NCBI GenBank assembly: GCA_016296945.1
Contig: JAEDHQ010000087.1
Coordinates: forward strand, 1-5,065
Origin: Bacilli bacterium
GTDB taxonomy: Bacteria > Bacillota_I > Bacilli_A > ML615J-28 > CAG-698
DNA: 5,065 nt
Direction of reading: 5' to 3'
How positions within the stretch are numbered: position 1 is the first letter of the stretch; every line of letters starts with the position of its first letter. The notes under the pieces are model-generated. The model saw only the letters and a list, made by a program, of their open reading frames with translations. It did no database searches and was not told where the DNA came from. Below, one piece after another: positions 1 to 5,065 of the stretch. The position numbers were made by a program, and so were the translations under genes.

Positions 1-51
1 GATATTGAATCAACCATTCAGTTAATTACTGAAGCTATTAACAATTTGTAA
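1..51 (+). CDS. C-terminal end of an unidentified protein (5' part outside window)
   Basis: Frame 1 is open from the first base and reads DIESTIQLITEAINNL before a TAA stop at 49-51. The peptide is amphipathic and helix-like, as a real protein C-terminus often is. A strong hairpin terminator starts right at the stop codon, which supports this being the end of a plus-strand gene. The ending resembles the final helix of PLP-dependent aminotransferases or cysteine desulfurases, but sixteen residues are far too few for an assignment, so the function is left open. The gene converges on the SPFH gene across a roughly 450-base non-coding gap. Confidence 0.55.
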   Translation, partial: DIESTIQLITEAINNL

Positions 52-84
52 GTATATAAATTTTTGTATACTTACTCTTTTTCT
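48..84 (+). terminator. hairpin plus T-rich terminator after the leftmost gene
   Basis: GTAAGTATA at 48-56 and TATACTTAC at 67-75 form a perfect 9-bp stem around a 10-base loop, overlapping the TAA stop. The stem is followed by a pyrimidine/T-rich tract (76-84). Position and shape fit transcription termination of the gene ending at 51. A stem with a T-tract suits a bacterium; in archaea the T-rich tract itself would be the main signal. Confidence 0.6.
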
Positions 85-476
85 CGCCGTATTTTTACAA
101 CTAATAATCTGAACTTTTTGGCAAATAAATGTTGCAATTGTTCGTAGGTTTACGAATAAACTGGTTTTGTATAGTAACCAATCGAAAATAAATGAAAAAT
201 AAATAGCGGTCCTTTTATCGAAATTTATTGCAAACATAATTAGGAAAGTCTTTAAAAAATAAAAAGGAGAAAAGGATTTGTATTTTTGAGTACTTAATGT
301 CCATAGGCATACTCATTTTTATGAGTCATCTTTAAGTATTTTTGTAATGTTTTAAAAATTTAAATGATTGTGTAAATGTTATACACATGAGTCTCTTCTT
401 TTTGTATTATTTTTGTCGTTTTCAAATCCTAAAAAGTTTATTCTGTATTTTATATAAACTTATTAAAAAGTAGGAA
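85..476. other. non-coding AT-rich stretch with several small hairpins
   Basis: No convincing gene was found on either strand in this roughly 390-base gap between two convergent genes. It contains these perfect inverted repeats: TTCGTA/TACGAA with a GGTT loop (141-156); ACTCAT/ATGAGT with a TTTT loop (311-326), nested inside TACTTAA/TTAAGTA (291-297 and 332-338); TGTGTA/TACACA (369-374 and 382-387); and AAGTTTAT/ATAAACTT (434-441 and 454-461). A purine-rich, Shine-Dalgarno-like AAGGAGAAAAGG lies at 264-275, but only a three-codon TTG frame follows it. In DNA this AT-rich, 6-8 bp stems arise fairly easily by chance, so a small RNA is possible but not shown. Confidence 0.5.
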
Positions 477-500
477 ATAGAATTGATAAAACAATTCTAT
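477..500 (-). terminator. hairpin terminator after the SPFH gene
   Basis: ATAGAATTG (477-485) and CAATTCTAT (492-500) make a perfect 9-bp stem with a 6-base loop, beginning two bases beyond the minus-strand stop codon (503-505). Reading on along the minus strand, the stem is followed by a T-containing tract (complement of about 464-476, including TTTTT). A second 8-bp hairpin at 434-461 lies just beyond and could back it up. Confidence 0.55.
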
Positions 501-502
501 AT

Positions 503-1594
503 TTATTTTTCAACTTTAGTTCCACAACCTGAACAGAATTTATCCTCAGGTTCTAATTGTTTACCACAGTTTGAACATTTTAATTCTTGATTGAGTTTAG
601 TTCCACAATTAGAACAGAATGAATCATCTGGAGATATTTCATTTCCACATTCAGTACAGAAACTTTTGGTGGATGAGGATTCGTCAGTATTCTTTGTTTT
701 ATTATTTCCAAAGTTTTGACCATTTCCAAATAAACTATCACTAAATTTATCAGCAACATTATCTGTTAACATTTGTCCGAATGCCATAGCTAGGGGTATT
801 CCAGCAACCATTCCATCAACACCATTTTGACTTCCAGGATTTGATGCATATCTTTTTGCAATATCTGCCATTTGTTCATCAGCCCAATTAAATCCAAGAG
901 TACCGTATTCCATTTTCTTATTTAATGCTGCTTCAAGTTTTGCGGTTTCATCTCTTGGAACAATTATATTGGATATGAAAAATGTTTTTAAATTGACACC
1001 ATACTCTGAAAAATCTTCTTTTAATTTAGCATGTAATGCTTCAGATATTTCTTCTAAATGTTGTGTAATATTATAATAGCTAACTTCAGCCATTATCTTT
1101 GAGAGATAGTTTTTAACTTTGGTTGTTATCTTGCCTTTGAAATATTCATTTAATTCATCTGTTGTTGTAAAATATTGTGTACCTACAACATTGACTAAGA
1201 ATTTTCTTGCATCATCAACAACGAGATCCATAACTCCTGATGCACCTACATTAATTGGAATTTGAAACATCGGTTCAATAATTGGAAACCTACTACTTGT
1301 ACCCCAATTAACATTTAAAGATGTTGCTTTATTAATGAAATAAACTTCACAATGGAATGGACTGTCACCTTCAAAAGGTAAGTTGACAAATCCTCTAAGA
1401 ATAGGGATGTTCTTTGTTTCAAGAGTGTATTTGCCGGGTCCAAATTCATCTAGTGCTTTACCATCTTTATATAATATTGCTACTTGTGATTCATGAACAA
1501 TTAGTCTGCTGTGTGTATTAAAATCTTCTGCAGGGTGTTTCCAAACTAAAGTATCATCATCACCCTCAAATTTGATAACCTTTAACAGTTCTAC
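503..1594 (-). CDS. SPFH-domain (virion core protein-like) protein with two C-terminal zinc ribbons; start codon not identifiable
   Basis: The reading frame is open from an in-frame TGA (1598-1600) to the TAA at 503-505, giving about 363 codons counted from a GTA at 1592-1594. The first ATG is only at 1270 (255 residues). The 108 codons upstream of it clearly belong to the protein: they encode KVIKFEGDDDTLVWKHP, RLIVHESQVAI, FGPGKYTLETKNIP and EVYFINK, typical of the N-terminal half of the SPFH/YdjL-type 'virion core protein' family. The rest of the SPFH region follows, with an LVVDDARKFLVNVVGT stretch and a helical segment, then a Gly/Asn/Ser-rich linker (about 288-310). Two zinc ribbons end the protein: C313/C316/C327/C330 and C340/C343/C354/C357. 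No signal peptide or clear membrane span is seen. SPFH proteins scaffold membrane microdomains, and the role of this subgroup is poorly known. From memory, relatives start at the position of the GTA (Met-Ala-Leu-Ile-Asn-Val-Ile-Lys-like), where this copy has GTA and no ribosome binding site. The start may be mutated, frameshifted or deleted, so the gene may be a 5'-damaged pseudogene. A conservative model is 503-1270. Confidence 0.8.
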   Translation of the reverse strand, partial: VELLKVIKFEGDDDTLVWKHPAEDFNTHSRLIVHESQVAILYKDGKALDEFGPGKYTLETKNIPILRGFVNLPFEGDSPFHCEVYFINKATSLNVNWGTSSRFPIIEPMFQIPINVGASGVMDLVVDDARKFLVNVVGTQYFTTTDELNEYFKGKITTKVKNYLSKIMAEVSYYNITQHLEEISEALHAKLKEDFSEYGVNLKTFFISNIIVPRDETAKLEAALNKKMEYGTLGFNWADEQMADIAKRYASNPGSQNGVDGMVAGIPLAMAFGQMLTDNVADKFSDSLFGNGQNFGNNKTKNTDESSSTKSFCTECGNEISPDDSFCSNCGTKLNQELKCSNCGKQLEPEDKFCSGCGTKVEK

Positions 1595-1624
1595 CGTTCA
1601 GAAATAAAATTATTCACTGATTTT

Positions 1625-2815
1625 ATGAGTAACTTAAGAGTTAATTTAAATCAGTTTAAACTAATTGGATATAAGAATTTAGTGAGTTCTTTGGATTTTG
1701 AAGATAATGAAAATAATTTTAGTTTTTCAACAAAGACCAATAATCCAAATAAATGCTCCACTGAATTAAAGGAAGAAACTGAAGAAGAATTGTTAGATAA
1801 AGGTATTAAACAATTAGAATACAAGAATTTTCAAGAAGCTGAAGATAGTCTAAAAAAAGTTGTTGAAATAAATCCAAATAATGCAAAAGCATGGAGCAAA
1901 CTTTGTGTTTTATATCAAAATCAAAAAAATTATCCTAAAGCATTAGAAGCTATTAATAAATCATTGAAAATAAATTCCGAAAGTGATCAAGCTTGGTTTA
2001 ATAAGGGGCAAACTTTATTTTGGATGGGAGAGTTTAGATCATCAATCCCATGTTTTAATCAAGCAGTTAGATTAAATCCTGATGAATGTGATGATGCTCT
2101 TGCAATAAAAGGTATGGCTTTTGTAAGGTTAAATAAAATGCCTGAAGCTCATAGTAATTTAAGACAATGCCTTGAAATAAACCCAAAAAATGCTTTAGCT
2201 ATTGAAGCAATTAAACATATGCCGGATTTTGGTTATAATACTGTTCTCGATACACATATTAAATCAGCGAGAAAAATTAATGTTAATCCTCTTTTATTTG
2301 CTAAAGTAATACACACAGCAGTTTTGGCAGACATGGCAAAGGATAAAGGTGAACCAATCCATTTTGAATACGATTTTAGAAGAGGTTGTATTTTAAAGCA
2401 TAATGATAAAGAATATTTCTTTAATCTTGATGAAATTGATGCTGCAACTGTTTATGTTGAAAGAATACAGAGCAATGTTATGTGGGATACAATGTCTGAT
2501 GAAAGTAAAGATGAAATTAATAATATAACAGATGAAGTAATGAGAGAATTGGGTTATAAAAAAAATAAACCCGTCTCTAAAATTAACTATACTAAAAAAC
2601 CAGACAAAAAATGCCCCTATTGTGGTGAAGAAATACCAGGTAATGCTGTAAGATGTAAATATTGTAAAAAAATGATTGATTGGGAAAAAATTAATAAAAT
2701 CAAAATGGAAGAGTGGGAGAAAAAGCAGAGACTTTTGGGCACATATTGTCCTCATTGCGGGCATAGTATATCAAAAGCGGCTACTAGATGTCCTTTTTGT
2801 AAAAAAGAAGTTTAA
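1625..2815 (+). CDS. TPR-repeat protein with two C-terminal zinc ribbons
   Basis: This 396-residue protein has no signal peptide or membrane segment and is probably cytoplasmic. Residues 1-50 are a polar region without repeats. About four tetratricopeptide repeats follow (53-86, 87-120, 121-154, 156-189), each with the usual pattern, for example AKAWSKLCVLYQNQKNYPKA and repeat ends EINPNN, KINSES, RLNPDE and EINPKN. Residues 200-310 form a mixed helical/strand region I do not recognise. Two zinc ribbons close the protein: C330/C333/C344/C347 and C375/C378/C389/C392, separated by a charged helix (WEKINKIKMEEWEKKQR). TPRs usually bind partner proteins and the ribbons bind zinc, so an adaptor role is likely, but no partner is evident. 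The ATG at 1625 lacks a GGAGG site; only CTGAT lies four bases before it. The frame is open back to 1586 with no other start. It lies head-to-head with the SPFH gene with almost no room for a promoter. Confidence 0.88.
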   Translation: MSNLRVNLNQFKLIGYKNLVSSLDFEDNENNFSFSTKTNNPNKCSTELKEETEEELLDKGIKQLEYKNFQEAEDSLKKVVEINPNNAKAWSKLCVLYQNQKNYPKALEAINKSLKINSESDQAWFNKGQTLFWMGEFRSSIPCFNQAVRLNPDECDDALAIKGMAFVRLNKMPEAHSNLRQCLEINPKNALAIEAIKHMPDFGYNTVLDTHIKSARKINVNPLLFAKVIHTAVLADMAKDKGEPIHFEYDFRRGCILKHNDKEYFFNLDEIDAATVYVERIQSNVMWDTMSDESKDEINNITDEVMRELGYKKNKPVSKINYTKKPDKKCPYCGEEIPGNAVRCKYCKKMIDWEKINKIKMEEWEKKQRLLGTYCPHCGHSISKAATRCPFCKKEV

Positions 2816-2832
2816 AATTTATTAAATTTTTT
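2814..2832 (+). terminator. A/T inverted repeat and T-run after the TPR gene
   Basis: AAAATTTA (2814-2821) and TAAATTTT (2823-2830) overlap the stop codon, and the right arm lies within a run of six Ts (2827-2832). The stem is A/T only with a one-base centre, so it is weak as a hairpin. The oligo-T run alone is the type of signal archaeal RNA polymerase stops at. Confidence 0.4.
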
Positions 2833-2884
2833 ATAACCTAATAACCTTCTGAATCTCCATAAAAGCATAACCTAAAATATTCAA

Positions 2885-2965
2885 TTTTCAAAAGAGTGAT
2901 ATTTACTAGATTAGCGTTATTGAGATAAAATATTAAATATTATTTTCAATATTTACTTTTGAAAA
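2885..2965. repeat. nested inverted repeats between convergent genes
   Basis: TTTTCAAAAG (2885-2894) is repeated exactly in inverted form as CTTTTGAAAA (2956-2965), with 61 bases between. Just inside the right arm lies an 8-bp perfect hairpin (2934-2955). The pair sits in the spacer between the convergent TPR and EEP genes and could shape transcript ends from both sides. Confidence 0.45.
2934..2955 (-). terminator. probable terminator of the EEP gene
   Basis: TAAATATT (2934-2941) and AATATTTA (2948-2955) form a perfect 8-bp stem with a 6-base loop, about 15 bases beyond the minus-strand stop (2971-2973). Read along the minus strand, the stem is followed by ATATTTTATCT. The stem is A/T only, so the call rests mainly on position. 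Confidence 0.45.
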
Positions 2966-2970
2966 CACAA

Positions 2971-3777
2971 TTATTCAAATTCAAAAACAAGTGGCAAATG
3001 ATCACTTAAACTGATCCAATCTCCCACATCCAAAATTTCAAACTTATTGGGAATATCCTTATTAGGTTTTCTCCAAAAATTTATTAATTCTGTTTTTTTA
3101 ATTATTTCTTCATTAGCATAGAAATAATCAAGATGGAATGGTACGTTTAGATGTTTAGCTTGGTAAAATGTGAATTTGGATTCTTCTCCATTTTCTTCAC
3201 TAGATAGTGTATGATATAAACTAAATAATCCTTTATTATTTAATTTAATATCTAGGTTTGTATGGTTTTTAGCTTTGCCATTTTTATCTTTAGCTTTATG
3301 TTTGGGATTGAATACTGCATTACTATTAAAGTCTCCACATATAATAAGATTTTCATCAAATAATTTTTCATTCACATCAAAATAGTCATGAATCATTTGT
3401 ACATATGGATTTAATCCTTTTTCCTTATCAGCAGCCATTGCCCAAACACCTAACAAATTAAAATCATCATTAACTCTTAAAGGTATGAAGTTTTTAAATC
3501 TTTCATCTAATCCTTCAATTTTTTCTAATTTGATATTTTCCTTTGCAAATATTCCAAGACCTTTGTAATGATAATCTCCAATCCAGAAATAATTGTCTCC
3601 CACTAACTCTTCTACTATTTTTTTATATTCTTTATATTTTGGAAGAGGTTCTCTAGGATTTTCACATTCACAAATTACATAAATGTCTGCATCTAAATAA
3701 GTTTTTGTATCTTTGTCAAGAATAGATTTAATTGTTTCTCTAAAACTGCCATTACAATTCCAACTAACTATCTTCAT
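2971..3777 (-). CDS. endonuclease/exonuclease/phosphatase (EEP) family protein
   Basis: The 268 residues carry the ordered motifs of the DNase I/exonuclease III-like metal-dependent hydrolase fold. They are W6-N7-C8-N9-G10 at the very N-terminus (metal-binding Asn), DIYVICE ending in E37 (metal-binding Glu position), G148-D149-F150-N151-S152-N153 (catalytic GDFN), H215-L216-D217-Y218 (the usual R/H-x-D-Y-hydrophobic motif) and S258-D259-H260 near the C-terminus (catalytic His). All expected catalytic residues are present, so it should be an active Mg-dependent phosphodiesterase or phosphatase. The substrate (DNA, RNA, lipid or nucleotide) cannot be told from sequence. There is no signal peptide, and the length is normal for a single-domain member. 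The ATG start is well supported: GGAGGT lies six bases upstream and a TATA-like box further up. It is not close enough to the upstream HAD gene (79 bases) to require a shared transcript. Confidence 0.88.
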   Translation of the reverse strand: MKIVSWNCNGSFRETIKSILDKDTKTYLDADIYVICECENPREPLPKYKEYKKIVEELVGDNYFWIGDYHYKGLGIFAKENIKLEKIEGLDERFKNFIPLRVNDDFNLLGVWAMAADKEKGLNPYVQMIHDYFDVNEKLFDENLIICGDFNSNAVFNPKHKAKDKNGKAKNHTNLDIKLNNKGLFSLYHTLSSEENGEESKFTFYQAKHLNVPFHLDYFYANEEIIKKTELINFWRKPNKDIPNKFEILDVGDWISLSDHLPLVFEFE

Positions 3778-3783
3778 GTTTTT

Positions 3784-3789
3784 ACCTCC
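3784..3789 (-). promoter_or_regulatory. ribosome binding site of the EEP gene
   Basis: The minus strand reads GGAGGT six bases before the ATG (3775-3777). This is the only strong Shine-Dalgarno site ahead of a gene in the window and it fixes this start. Confidence 0.8.
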
Positions 3790-3818
3790 ATTTTAAGAAG
3801 AATATCTACATTCATCAA

Positions 3819-3828
3819 CTTTTATAAG
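3819..3828 (-). promoter_or_regulatory. archaeal-type TATA box for the EEP gene
   Basis: The minus strand reads CTTATAAAAG, preceded by a purine-rich stretch (GAAAGAGG) that could act as the BRE. A start about 25 bases downstream would fall near 3799, giving a leader of roughly 20 bases that includes the GGAGGT site. The spacing fits an archaeal promoter, which would let the gene be expressed independently of its upstream neighbour. Confidence 0.5.
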
Positions 3829-3856
3829 CCTCTTTCTTTTTCCTTCTTTTTTATTT

Positions 3857-4393
3857 TTAAATAAAATCTCCTTTAGGCCTTGCTTCAATACCTAATTTCT
3901 TATACATTCTTCTAGTTGTGGGATTGGATTCTATAGCTAGATATTTATCTACATCATCTCCGTGTTGGGGTATGATTTCATTTTCCATCCAATACTTTTT
4001 GATTTGTGGAGGTTGACCTCCAAAGTTCCAATAAGATTCATCTACTTCAAAACCAGTTTTTTCTTTAATATCTCTTAATATTTTATGAGAACGTTTATAA
4101 GGGCTCGCAGTAATCAAAATAACATAATTGTCTTTAATTAACTCTATTAAGTCCATTTCATACTTCTGTGATTTAATTTTCTTATCAAGAGGATAATTCC
4201 AAATTTCTTTAGAATTAGCTATTAATGTATAATTCAAATCTAAAAGAATTATCTTATCTTTAGCTATTTCTAATTTATCTTCACGTGCTATTTCTTCCTC
4301 ATCATTATCCATTGATAATTTAACACCACAAGAATTGCAGAACTCATTATCTTTTTTATTAAGGGACCCACATACTTGACAAGTAATTTTCAT
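3857..4393 (-). CDS. HAD-like phosphatase-fold protein with N-terminal zinc ribbon
   Basis: This 178-residue protein opens with a zinc ribbon (C5-x2-C8, C19-x2-C22), then an acidic linker (about 28-45), then a compact HAD-superfamily fold. Motif I is seen as KIILLDLNYT: the nucleophile is D52, but the second Asp of the usual DxDxT is Asn (N54). Motif II is the T95-A96-S97 end of a hydrophobic strand (VILITAS). The Lys motif is probably K132 or K133, and the acidic motif is H144-G145-D146-D147. No cap domain of appreciable size is present. The DxN signature and small size leave activity uncertain: it may be a phosphatase with altered chemistry, a nucleotide- or polynucleotide-type HAD enzyme, or a binding protein. 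The zinc ribbon suggests a nucleic acid or protein partner. The start is supported by GTGAT three bases ahead of the ATG and by the zinc ribbon beginning at residue 5. No T-run follows the gene, so readthrough into the EEP gene is possible. Confidence 0.82.
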   Translation of the reverse strand: MKITCQVCGSLNKKDNEFCNSCGVKLSMDNDEEEIAREDKLEIAKDKIILLDLNYTLIANSKEIWNYPLDKKIKSQKYEMDLIELIKDNYVILITASPYKRSHKILRDIKEKTGFEVDESYWNFGGQPPQIKKYWMENEIIPQHGDDVDKYLAIESNPTTRRMYKKLGIEARPKGDFI

Positions 4394-4407
4394 AATATCA
4401 CTAAGAA

Positions 4408-4416
4408 TATATTTAA
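4408..4416 (-). promoter_or_regulatory. possible TATA element for the HAD-like gene
   Basis: The minus strand reads TTAAATATA, centred about 19 bases before the ATG. This matches the archaeal TATA composition but is closer to the start codon than normal and would imply a leaderless or nearly leaderless transcript. In such AT-rich DNA the match may be chance. Confidence 0.25.
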
Positions 4417-4499
4417 CACAACATAATAATATCGATTTCTATTTTTAAAAGATACTGAAATTCATAACATAATTACTTTTTGGGTATTCCGCATAATAA

Positions 4500-4892
4500 C
4501 TATTCATTAACCCTCTTTTTTAATATTTTTAATATATCATGTTCTATTCTTCTTAATTCTCTAAGTATACTTTCTGTATCGGTAATGTCCTGACATATGA
4601 CATTATAATTTAATCCAAATTGTACATGTTCTGGTTCAAGTATATCCTCACCCAACACATTCTTTTTAGGGACTTGCCTACCATTTAATGTTTCAGTATA
4701 TACTCCTTGTTTTATTTCGGATAATATTTTGAAGTAGTCTTCTTTTCTTTGATGTAGTTTTTCTAATTGAAATAGTTCATAAGATATTTGGCGATATACT
4801 TGGTCGAGTTTTTGATTTAATGGTATCCAAAATTCACAGGTGTTTTTGTTTTTGCAAATGTCATGATTGGGGTAGCAATCACATCTAAACAT
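4500..4892 (-). CDS. small protein of unknown function with Cys-rich N-terminus
   Basis: I do not recognise this 130-residue protein. The first 20 residues contain C4, C6, H10, C13 and C19 (MFRCDCYPNHDICKNKNTC), a spacing that could bind one metal ion but is not a standard C-x2-C ribbon. Residues about 28-62 are charged and helical, likely coiled coil, and a second helix runs from about 103 to 127 with many Glu/Arg/Lys residues. A short polar middle segment (65-95) separates them. There is no signal peptide or membrane span. The overall design, a metal-binding head on a helical hairpin, is compatible with a small DNA-binding or adaptor protein, but that is a guess. The ATG has only CTGAT four bases upstream as a ribosome binding site. 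The gene ends with TAG, 106 bases from the HAD-like start, and its upstream region is the tandem array. Confidence 0.7.
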   Translation of the reverse strand: MFRCDCYPNHDICKNKNTCEFWIPLNQKLDQVYRQISYELFQLEKLHQRKEDYFKILSEIKQGVYTETLNGRQVPKKNVLGEDILEPEHVQFGLNYNVICQDITDTESILRELRRIEHDILKILKKRVNE

Positions 4893-4916
4893 TTTTATCA
4901 GCTCTTTATTATTAAG

Positions 4917-5065
4917 GTAATTTAGTAATTTAGTAATTTAGCAAAAATAAGTAATTTAGTAATTTAGCAAAAATAAGTAATTTAGTAATTTAGTAATTTA
5001 GCAAAAATAAGTAATTTAGTAATTTAGTAATTTAGCAAAAATAAGTAATTTAGTAATTTAGCAAA
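4917..5065. repeat. composite tandem repeat array (8-bp and 10-bp units), continuing past the window
   Basis: The array is built from GTAATTTA (8 bp) in runs of 3, 2, 3, 3 and 2 copies, each run followed by one GCAAAAATAA (10 bp). The blocks are 4917-4950, 4951-4976, 4977-5010, 5011-5044 and 5045-5065, the last cut by the window end in its 10-bp unit. All units are identical, so the array is young or homogenised. Stops occur in every frame and the block lengths (34 or 26) are not multiples of three, so it is not coding. It begins 24 bases upstream of the small Cys-rich gene, where that gene's promoter would be expected. Confidence 0.93.

Noticed and set aside
22..237. Minus-strand open frame of 71 codons
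   Set aside because: It overlaps the end of the plus-strand gene and its terminator, lacks a ribosome binding site, and its composition (Phe/Ile/Lys/Thr-rich) is what random AT-rich DNA gives.
297..335. Twelve-codon ATG frame on the plus strand
   Set aside because: The only Shine-Dalgarno-like sequence is nearly 30 bases upstream, the frame is tiny and coincides with a hairpin.
503..1270. SPFH protein starting at the ATG at 1270 as the full gene
   Set aside because: Clear family-like coding sequence continues 108 codons upstream in the same frame, so this start would remove about a third of the protein. It is kept only as a conservative fallback.
2393..2764. Minus-strand open frame of 123 codons
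   Set aside because: It lies wholly inside the TPR gene on the opposite strand, is a Phe/Ile-rich antisense shadow, and has no independent support.
3849..3866. Terminator after the HAD-like gene
   Set aside because: An A/T inverted repeat exists (TTTTATTT/AAATAAAA) with a 2-base centre, but on the minus strand it is followed by a purine-rich tract without a T-run.
4917..5065. CRISPR array
   Set aside because: The units are 8 and 10 bp, the segments between them are identical rather than unique spacers, and no cas genes are present.

Overview
This window is strongly AT-rich (GC-poor intergenic DNA, A/T-ending codons) and looks like the chromosome of a low-GC microbe. Several points suggest a methanogenic archaeon of the Methanobrevibacter/Methanosphaera type. 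These are short C-x2-C zinc ribbons on several unrelated proteins, a TATA-box-like element (3819-3828) a suitable distance ahead of a clear GGAGGT ribosome binding site, no obvious -35/-10 promoters, and oligo-T ends after short hairpins. This assignment is an inference; a low-GC bacterium is not excluded. No rRNA, tRNA, CRISPR array, transposase or other mobile-element gene is visible.

Layout. Positions 1-51 hold the last 16 codons of a plus-strand gene, followed at once by a 9-bp hairpin terminator. From about 85 to 476 there is a non-coding stretch with several small hairpins. On the minus strand, 503 to about 1594 encodes an SPFH-domain ('virion core protein'-like) protein with two C-terminal zinc ribbons. 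Its coding similarity continues well upstream of the first ATG (1270), but no usable start codon exists there. Head-to-head with it, on the plus strand, is a TPR protein with two C-terminal zinc ribbons (1625-2815). A short convergent spacer with nested inverted repeats (2816-2970) follows. Then come three minus-strand genes: an endonuclease/exonuclease/phosphatase (EEP) family enzyme (2971-3777), a HAD-like protein with an N-terminal zinc ribbon and an altered motif I (3857-4393), and a small cysteine-rich protein of unknown function (4500-4892). The window ends inside a minisatellite-like array (4917-5065) of 8-bp and 10-bp units, just upstream of that last gene.

How the genes relate. Three of the five complete or near-complete proteins carry paired C-x2-C zinc ribbons, and a fourth has a cysteine-rich N-terminus, but no single pathway can be read from the sequence. 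The SPFH and TPR genes may be a functional pair (a membrane-associated scaffold and a protein-interaction adaptor), but that is inference. The EEP gene has its own promoter and ribosome binding site. The points most worth a second look are the missing start and compressed head-to-head junction at 1585-1625, the tandem array at the right edge, and the Asp-x-Asn HAD motif.
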